NCBI GenBank assembly: GCA_022568135.1
Contig: JADFFQ010000025.1
Location: 1 to 49,633, forward strand
DNA: 49,633 nucleotides
Direction: 5' to 3'
From: Planctomycetota bacterium
GTDB taxonomy: Bacteria; Planctomycetota; Phycisphaerae; Phycisphaerales; SM1A02
This document shows, one piece after another, positions 44,452-49,633 of the stretch; position 1 is the stretch's first letter; the number at the start of each line of letters is the position of its first letter. A program made the translations under genes and the position numbers. The notes beneath the pieces were generated by a model that worked only from the letters and a program-made list of their open reading frames with translations, made no database searches and was not told the origin of the DNA.

Positions 44452-45393
44452 TCACAATCCTAGGGCTCTCGCCATGGTCGAACCGATTTCAGCCGGGCTT
44501 TCGGCGACGTGTACACCGCAGTGGCGCAGTGCCCCAATCTTCGCCTCAGCAGTGTCGTCCTTGCCGCCAATGATCGCCCCAGCGTGTCCCATGCGCTTGC
44601 CCGGCGGCGCGGTCCGCCCGGCGATAAAGGCCGTGACCGGCTTGGACATGTGCTGCTTGATCCATGCCCCGGCCTCGGTCTCGTCGGAGCCCCCGATCTC
44701 GCCGATCATCACCACGCCGTCCGTTTCACTGTCGCGCTCGAACATATCCAGCAGCTCAATGAACCCAAGACCCTTGACCGGGTCGCCGCCGATCCCGACA
44801 CATGTCGTCTGGCCGATGCCCAGATTGCTGCACTGCCACACGGCCTCGTAAGTGAGCGTGCCGGATCGACTGATGACGCCCACCGCCAGACCGCTGGCCG
44901 CATCGTGCTTGGCCAGGTGGATGTAGCCGGGCATGATGCCGATCTTGCATCCGCCCTCAAATGTTGCATCCGCGCCCTCGCCGGCCACGCGCCGCCCCGG
45001 ACTGATGATCCCCGGGCAGTTCGGACCGATCATGCGAGCCTCGGGAAAGTCTCGAAGCGCTGATTTGGCGCGGATCATGTCCTGGGTCGGGATGCCCTCG
45101 GTGATTGCACATATGACGCTGATGCCTGCGGCCGCCGCTTCGAGAATCGCGTCTGCGGCGAAGGGCGGGGGGACGAAAACCATCGTGGCGGTCGCTTGGG
45201 TGCCGGCCACCGCATCGGCGACGGTGTCGAAGATCGGAAGATCGTTGGTATCGCGCCGGCCGCCTCGGCCGGGCGTGACGCCTCCGGCCATCCGCGTGCC
45301 GTAATTCAGGCAGCCTTTTGTGTGAAGGGCGCCGAAGCTCCCGGTAATACCCTGACAGAGAACTTTCGTATCGCCATCAACCAGGATAGCCAT
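44452..45393 (-). CDS. sucD: Succinyl-CoA synthetase alpha subunit
   Basis: Start at 45393 ([20 protein letters not shown]) gives 313 residues. CoA-binding and ligase motifs are present: [46 protein letters not shown] and the phosphohistidine loop [11 protein letters not shown] (H270). The enzyme couples succinyl-CoA cleavage to ATP or GTP formation in the TCA cycle. An insertion near 136-170 makes it slightly long. The beta subunit sucC, normally directly upstream, is not present; the upstream neighbour is purM on the other strand. A stretch open far upstream in the same frame is not part of the gene. Confidence 0.93.
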   Translation of the reverse strand: MAILVDGDTKVLCQGITGSFGALHTKGCLNYGTRMAGGVTPGRGGRRDTNDLPIFDTVADAVAGTQATATMVFVPPPFAADAILEAAAAGISVICAITEGIPTQDMIRAKSALRDFPEARMIGPNCPGIISPGRRVAGEGADATFEGGCKIGIMPGYIHLAKHDAASGLAVGVISRSGTLTYEAVWQCSNLGIGQTTCVGIGGDPVKGLGFIELLDMFERDSETDGVVMIGEIGGSDETEAGAWIKQHMSKPVTAFIAGRTAPPGKRMGHAGAIIGGKDDTAEAKIGALRHCGVHVAESPAEIGSTMARALGL

Positions 45394-45434
45394 GGCCGTA
45401 GAGTAACGAGGAAGTCGCACCCCCACAAAAGAAC

Positions 45435-45607
45435 GAAGCCGGACCTGAGGAGTCCGCCTCCGGCGGACGACGAAGGTCCGGGTCGCCTTGTGGATTGCGG
45501 CGGACGACGAAGGTCCGGGTCCGACGGGGGTCCGGGTGGCCTCGCGGCCCCTGGCGGAGCGCAACTGTACCCGGACCTTCCTCGCTTCGCTCGTCAGATC
45601 CGGCTTC
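45435..45607. repeat. Palindromic REP-type element, copy E, with internal duplication
   Basis: The outer ends are GAAGCCGGACCT (45435) and GATCCGGCTTC (45607). The left unit has inner stem GTCCGCC-TCC-GGCGGAC. A 23-base stretch with GGCGGACGACGAAGGTCCGG at 45462 is repeated exactly 37 bases later (45499). The right arm carries CCCGGACCTTCCTCGCTTCG. It fills most of the divergent sucD-purM region. Confidence 0.85.
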
Positions 45608-45642
45608 TTCGTGCGCGGGCGCCGATCGCCTACACTGCGGCC

Positions 45643-46728
<1,086 letters not shown>

Positions 46729-46745
46729 ACACGGCCCGAATGCGG

Positions 46746-47105
46746 TCAGGCCCGTCTGCTTCTTGCAGCTGAGGATTCTCGATGACGCCGGCCGTCGGTC
46801 TTCGGTTCGTATCTGTGCCCAGGTGGGGTCGTGATGGCATGGTCGCGGATGAATGCTCGCACCTCATCCAAGGTGCGGAACAGCGCATCGAAATCTTCCG
46901 ACCAGACGGTGATGTTGAACTTGCGGAAGGCGCCGTCGCCTTGGGGCACACCTTCCACGAGCCACAGACATGGATTGCCGTTGGAGGCCCGCCGAAGCTG
47001 TAGGGCGTATTTCCTCGGTCCGACCGAATCAAATACCCACGTTTTGAGAACCTCGCCTTGCCGCTTGGGTTGCTGAGCACGGGGACGGTCTTGCGTGATG
47101 GTGAT
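46746..47105 (-). CDS. PUR-alpha-like / DUF3276-type small protein, probable AUC start
   Basis: The frame encodes EVLKTWVFDSVGPRKYALQL, then RRASNGNPCLWLVEGVPQGD, GAFRKFNITVWSEDFDALFR and TLDEVRAFIRDHAI. The strand-strand-strand-helix pattern ending in a DFDALFRTLDEV helix resembles the PUR-alpha/DUF3276 nucleic-acid-binding repeat. It looks conserved and folded, but no ATG, GTG or TTG occurs in frame before the stop at 47178-47180 except a GTG deep inside the domain (46958). AGGAG at 47118-47114 sits seven bases from ATC at 47105, so translation may start there (as infC starts on AUU), giving 119 residues. The alternative is an ATG lost by mutation. Confidence 0.6.
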   Translation of the reverse strand: MTITQDRPRAQQPKRQGEVLKTWVFDSVGPRKYALQLRRASNGNPCLWLVEGVPQGDGAFRKFNITVWSEDFDALFRTLDEVRAFIRDHAITTPPGHRYEPKTDGRRHRESSAARSRRA

Positions 47106-47413
47106 GGCCTGACTCCTGCGTAGGAAACCACCTTCGACGAGATGATCTCGCCGCCGAGCAGAATACCGAACAACGACCTATCATACAAGCCGCAACTGGG
47201 AAGTTCGCAGCGGGTACCAGCAGCGTCTCTCGCCTGCACTGGCGGCCCAGCGGCCTGGCCGCGCCGGCCCGGATGATTGCAAGTTCAAGTGCTAACAGAC
47301 TTTGTGAGAGAAAAAACGAATTGATAATTCGATGAAATATCCTTGCCAGAGCCGATAAATCAGAAAAGCTTAGTATGGCAATTCGGAGGGGCCCAACGCA
47401 AGGAGGCACGGCC
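47106..47413. promoter_or_regulatory. AT-rich upstream region of the CBS-domain gene
   Basis: The region 47290-47375 is unusually AT-rich for this window and holds a perfect inverted repeat CGAATT-GAT-AATTCG (47317-47331), a candidate operator, and possible promoter hexamers (TTGATA, TTAGTAT). A strong SD AAGGAGG lies just before ATG 47414. The part 47120-47260 is shared with the 5' side of the divergent PUR-like gene and has no other ORF. Confidence 0.45.
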
Positions 47414-47845
47414 ATGGCTACTGCCGAGCAACTGACCGCGATCAAGGGAGGCGCGATCGCCTCATTGCCCCCCCAAGCCACAGTGCTCGAGGCGGCGCAG
47501 CTGATGAACGATCGGCACATCGGCTCGGTGCTGGTGACCGAAGGCAACCAACTGGTAGGGATCTTCACCGAGCGCGACGTCCTGCGACGTGTCGTTGCCG
47601 ACCAGCGCGACCCGGCCACCACCACGGTGGCGGATGTCATGACCAGCCCCGTTGCCTGCGCCGCCCCGCACACCACCCTCGACGAGATTCGCACCGTCAT
47701 GCGGGACAAGCGAATCCGCCACGTACCTGTGGTGAATGGTGGCGCGGTGCTGGGAATGATCTCCCTGGGCGACCTCAACAAGGCCGAGCACGATGGGCAA
47801 GTTGAGACTATCCGCTATCTCGAACAGTACATGTCGGTGACATAG
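47414..47845 (+). CDS. CBS-domain pair protein
   Basis: The 143-residue protein consists of two CBS domains: PPQATVLEAAQLMNDRHIGS then VLVTEGNQLVGIFTERDVLR, and VMTSPVACAAPHTTLDEIRT then VPVVNGGAVLGMISLGDLNK. CBS pairs bind adenosine nucleotides and act as energy sensors or regulators. This stand-alone form has no catalytic domain. Start ATG 47414 after AAGGAGG; an upstream in-frame start is less likely. Confidence 0.9.
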   Translation: MATAEQLTAIKGGAIASLPPQATVLEAAQLMNDRHIGSVLVTEGNQLVGIFTERDVLRRVVADQRDPATTTVADVMTSPVACAAPHTTLDEIRTVMRDKRIRHVPVVNGGAVLGMISLGDLNKAEHDGQVETIRYLEQYMSVT

Positions 47846-47883
47846 CCTCTGCGGCCCCCGGCAACGATGCGTCCGCTCGGCCC

Positions 47884-48333
47884 TCACTCCTCGGGATCGG
47901 GCTTGCGTCGGGCTTCTTTCTTCTCGGATTGCTGGCGCTTCTGCTCTAGACGCTTCGCAACCACGGCCGGCGACGGCCGGATTGGCTTGCGCTTCTTCAG
48001 CTCGATGGCCGCTTCGGACACCAGCGCTCGCAGGCGCTCCACGCAGGCCCGCTTGTTGGCCAGCTGAGATCGGTAGGTAGCGGCACGAAAGACCAACTCA
48101 TCGTTGCGGGTCAGCCGCTGCCCGGCCAAGCGACGCAGCCGGGCCTTCGCCTGCTGCCCAAGACCGACGATCGCCTCCACGGACAATCGCAGCTGGGCTC
48201 GAGAACTGAGCTTGTTGACCGCCTGGCCGCCGGGGCCGCTGGCCCGCGAATACGAGAATTGCAGATCCGCAGGATCAATCCACGCCCGGGGGGCCAGCTG
48301 GACGGCACGATCTGGTTTGGGGGGCGATGACAT
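47884..48333 (-). CDS. arfB: Alternative ribosome-rescue factor ArfB (YaeJ-like)
   Basis: Start at 48333 (MSSPPKPD) gives 149 residues. The release-factor core DLQFSYSRASGPGGQAVNKL includes G35-G36-Q37, which triggers peptidyl-tRNA hydrolysis. The C-terminal tail is lysine/arginine-rich (KKRKPIRPSP, EQKRQQSEKKEARRK), the part that enters the empty mRNA channel of stalled ribosomes. There is no codon-recognition domain. It lies 67 bases from the divergent outer-membrane protein gene. Confidence 0.9.
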   Translation of the reverse strand: MSSPPKPDRAVQLAPRAWIDPADLQFSYSRASGPGGQAVNKLSSRAQLRLSVEAIVGLGQQAKARLRRLAGQRLTRNDELVFRAATYRSQLANKRACVERLRALVSEAAIELKKRKPIRPSPAVVAKRLEQKRQQSEKKEARRKPDPEE

Positions 48334-48399
48334 GCGGGTTAGCCTTCTCGCCGATAGTGCACGATACGCGGTCCCCCACGCTGATCGAGGACTCACCGC

Positions 48400-49290
48400 A
48401 TGACCGGGCTATGGATTGTCACCGCTACGGCCGTAATGCTGATGAGTTCCGAGGAATTGGCCCTTGGGCCGCTTGTGGCTGACCCTCCCCTCTCGCGGCA
48501 AGAGTCGAGCCTCGAGATCACCATCCTCCCCGGCGCCTGGATACCCCGTCTGGACGGAGAATCCTTATTCGGCCCAGCCGGGGCGGGCCGAGACATCCAC
48601 CTTGCTCGCCAGCTTGGTCTTAATTCCTCCGAGCCGACGGTCAATGTGGAGCTGACCATACGCAAGCGGGAAGTATGGGAGATTCACTTCAGTGGCTTCG
48701 ACTTCTCGACCGATTCGGCGAACCGCTTCGTCGGTAGCGCAACATTCGGAGGCCTCGCGCTTGCCCACGGTGATCCGTTCCGCGCCTCGTTCGACATGAC
48801 CTCCTTCTCCGCGGGAATAAGCATCGGCGCCTTTCGGCCGTTTGCTGACGACCGACAGGGCCCGGCCAACCTTGATAATCGCACGTGGGAGGGTCGATAC
48901 ATCGCCGACCTTCGAATCTCCCCCCAATTCGGGATGCGGTTCCTCGATATCTCGCAGTCGGTCATTGTGCCTGACGGTCGCAGCGAGACGGCCGGCGGTG
49001 AATGGGTTGCGGTCTACGGCGGGCTGCAGTTTCTCTTGGACTATCGCCCCGAGCAGAGATTGCCTTTCCTGCATATGCTACGAATGCAGGCCAGCCTTGC
49101 GGTCGGCCCGGCGCTGGGCGGGGACGGCGGAATCATGTGGCAGGTGGGTGGCGGTCTGACGATGCAGATCACCGAAACCCTTGGCGTCATGTTCGGCTAT
49201 CGGCTCCTTGAGCTGGACGTTGAAAATGACGACTACACCCTTCAAGGCGGCCTGCAGGGGCTATTCCTGGCTGGGTCCGTTCGCTTTTAG
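48400..49290 (+). CDS. Putative outer-membrane beta-barrel protein
   Basis: The 296-residue protein starts with a short hydrophobic segment (MTGLWIVTATAVMLMSSEEL) that could be a signal peptide. Amphipathic strands follow: VNVELTIRKREVWEIHFSGF, then DMTSFSAGISIGAFRPF, VYGGLQFLLDYRPE, GIMWQVGGGLTMQITETLGV and MFGYRLLELDVENDDYTLQG. It ends in SVRF, with a terminal Phe typical of barrels inserted by BamA. No family recognised. It diverges from arfB. Confidence 0.65.
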   Translation: MTGLWIVTATAVMLMSSEELALGPLVADPPLSRQESSLEITILPGAWIPRLDGESLFGPAGAGRDIHLARQLGLNSSEPTVNVELTIRKREVWEIHFSGFDFSTDSANRFVGSATFGGLALAHGDPFRASFDMTSFSAGISIGAFRPFADDRQGPANLDNRTWEGRYIADLRISPQFGMRFLDISQSVIVPDGRSETAGGEWVAVYGGLQFLLDYRPEQRLPFLHMLRMQASLAVGPALGGDGGIMWQVGGGLTMQITETLGVMFGYRLLELDVENDDYTLQGGLQGLFLAGSVRF

Positions 49291-49371
49291 AGACTGATCA
49301 AGCACCTGGGACGTTGGTCAGTCGTAGTACCACTTGGGCTCTCACGCTTGGGCCCATACGATTCATCAGCC

Positions 49372-49633
49372 ATGGCCAAGCTCGCTCGCCGGCACCACAG
49401 CAACCTCCTGAAGTATCGTCGTGCGCGAATCAGACATTTTCTGTTCACACTCGGTCCGAATCGGATCACCGGAGGCCGAATCACACGCCGGCATATCGCC
49501 CAGGGCGTCGCCATCCGAGAAACTGAAATGGCGAGCCCGCTGTGGCCTTTAGCCTTTGACGGCTTACGGATCGGTCATGTCAGCGACTTCCATCTGGGCG
49601 AGCTGCTTCCAATCGACAAGGCCCTGGAAGTCG
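49372..49633 (+). CDS. Metallophosphoesterase (N-terminal part, cut by window edge)
   Basis: From ATG 49372 the frame is open to the window end (87 codons). After a basic start (MAKLARRHHSNLLKYRRARI) it reads LRIGHVSDFHLGELLPIDKA, where DFH is the first metal motif (DxH) of calcineurin-like phosphoesterases of the membrane-associated YkuE type, which often have such an N-terminal extension. The remaining motifs (GD, GNHD, GHxH) lie outside. No Shine-Dalgarno is evident. Confidence 0.7.
   Translation, partial: MAKLARRHHSNLLKYRRARIRHFLFTLGPNRITGGRITRRHIAQGVAIRETEMASPLWPLAFDGLRIGHVSDFHLGELLPIDKALEV

Overview
The window looks like part of the chromosome of a planctomycete, probably a Phycisphaerae-like lineage known mainly from metagenomes. 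This rests on family recognition, not on a search. The base composition is GC-rich and gene density is high. Signature features are a secreted protease with GACC cysteine repeats, CDDG repeats and a dockerin-like tail ending in a DxDGxVDAFDLxxLLxxW pattern; a signal peptidase I with a very large insertion; an enlarged acyl carrier protein; and futalosine-route menaquinone synthesis (mqnB). No rRNA, tRNA, CRISPR array or prophage was recognised.

Layout. 1-2007: the tail of a LigD phosphoesterase-like protein, a conserved hypothetical, a BFD-like [2Fe-2S] protein, and hslV on the minus strand without hslU beside it. 2435-5584: the large modular secreted protease. 5781-7846: a pqiA/pqiB lipid-transport pair (minus). 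7974-8725: a Y1 transposase-like gene clasped between two palindromic repeats. 8902-13295: a PSP1 protein, lepB, an iodotyrosine-deiodinase-like nitroreductase and a DUF456 protein. 13353-25478 is one long minus-strand block: mcm large subunit, mntA/hepT, a zinc alcohol dehydrogenase, hisS, a DUF1080 remnant, mqnB, then the type IV pilus / type II secretion assembly set pilM-pilN-pilO-pilP-like-pilB. 25732-35350 is mixed: ispF, lipoproteins, cysteine dioxygenase, a TPR metallopeptidase, an SDR, a second Y1 transposase relic flanked by 21-bp inverted repeats, an acyl-CoA carboxyltransferase and pilT. 35351-49633: a small-ORF/terminator locus, ftsK, a fabZ-acp-fabZ set, coaD, a metallo-beta-lactamase-like protein, a large secreted protein, sucD plus lipoprotein, purM, a PUR-like small protein without a normal start codon, a CBS protein, arfB, an outer-membrane barrel and the start of a metallophosphoesterase.

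How the genes work together. PilMNO(P)-PilB would build the inner-membrane platform and extension motor of a type IV pilus or secretion pseudopilus, and PilT, encoded 15 kb away, would power retraction. The methylmalonyl-CoA mutase subunit, the carboxyltransferase and SucD could join in propionyl-CoA to succinate conversion, though they are scattered. FabZ-like and ACP proteins suggest a dedicated acyl-chain or envelope lipid step, and PqiAB a lipid-transfer path between membranes.

The least ordinary content is repetitive. A family of about 50-nt hairpin units, mostly in inverted pairs, occurs at five places (7974-8096, 8606-8725, 19855-19902, 39413-39508, 45435-45607). Its inner stem changes on both sides together. 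The transposase-like gene at 8101-8586 sits exactly between two copies, the layout of a REP/RAYT system. A second, unrelated REP/RAYT-like unit lies at 31639-32334. Other notable items are a 13-codon ORF with a perfect 12-nt Shine-Dalgarno and a terminator (35398-35544) and a conserved-looking gene that seems to start on AUC (46746-47105).
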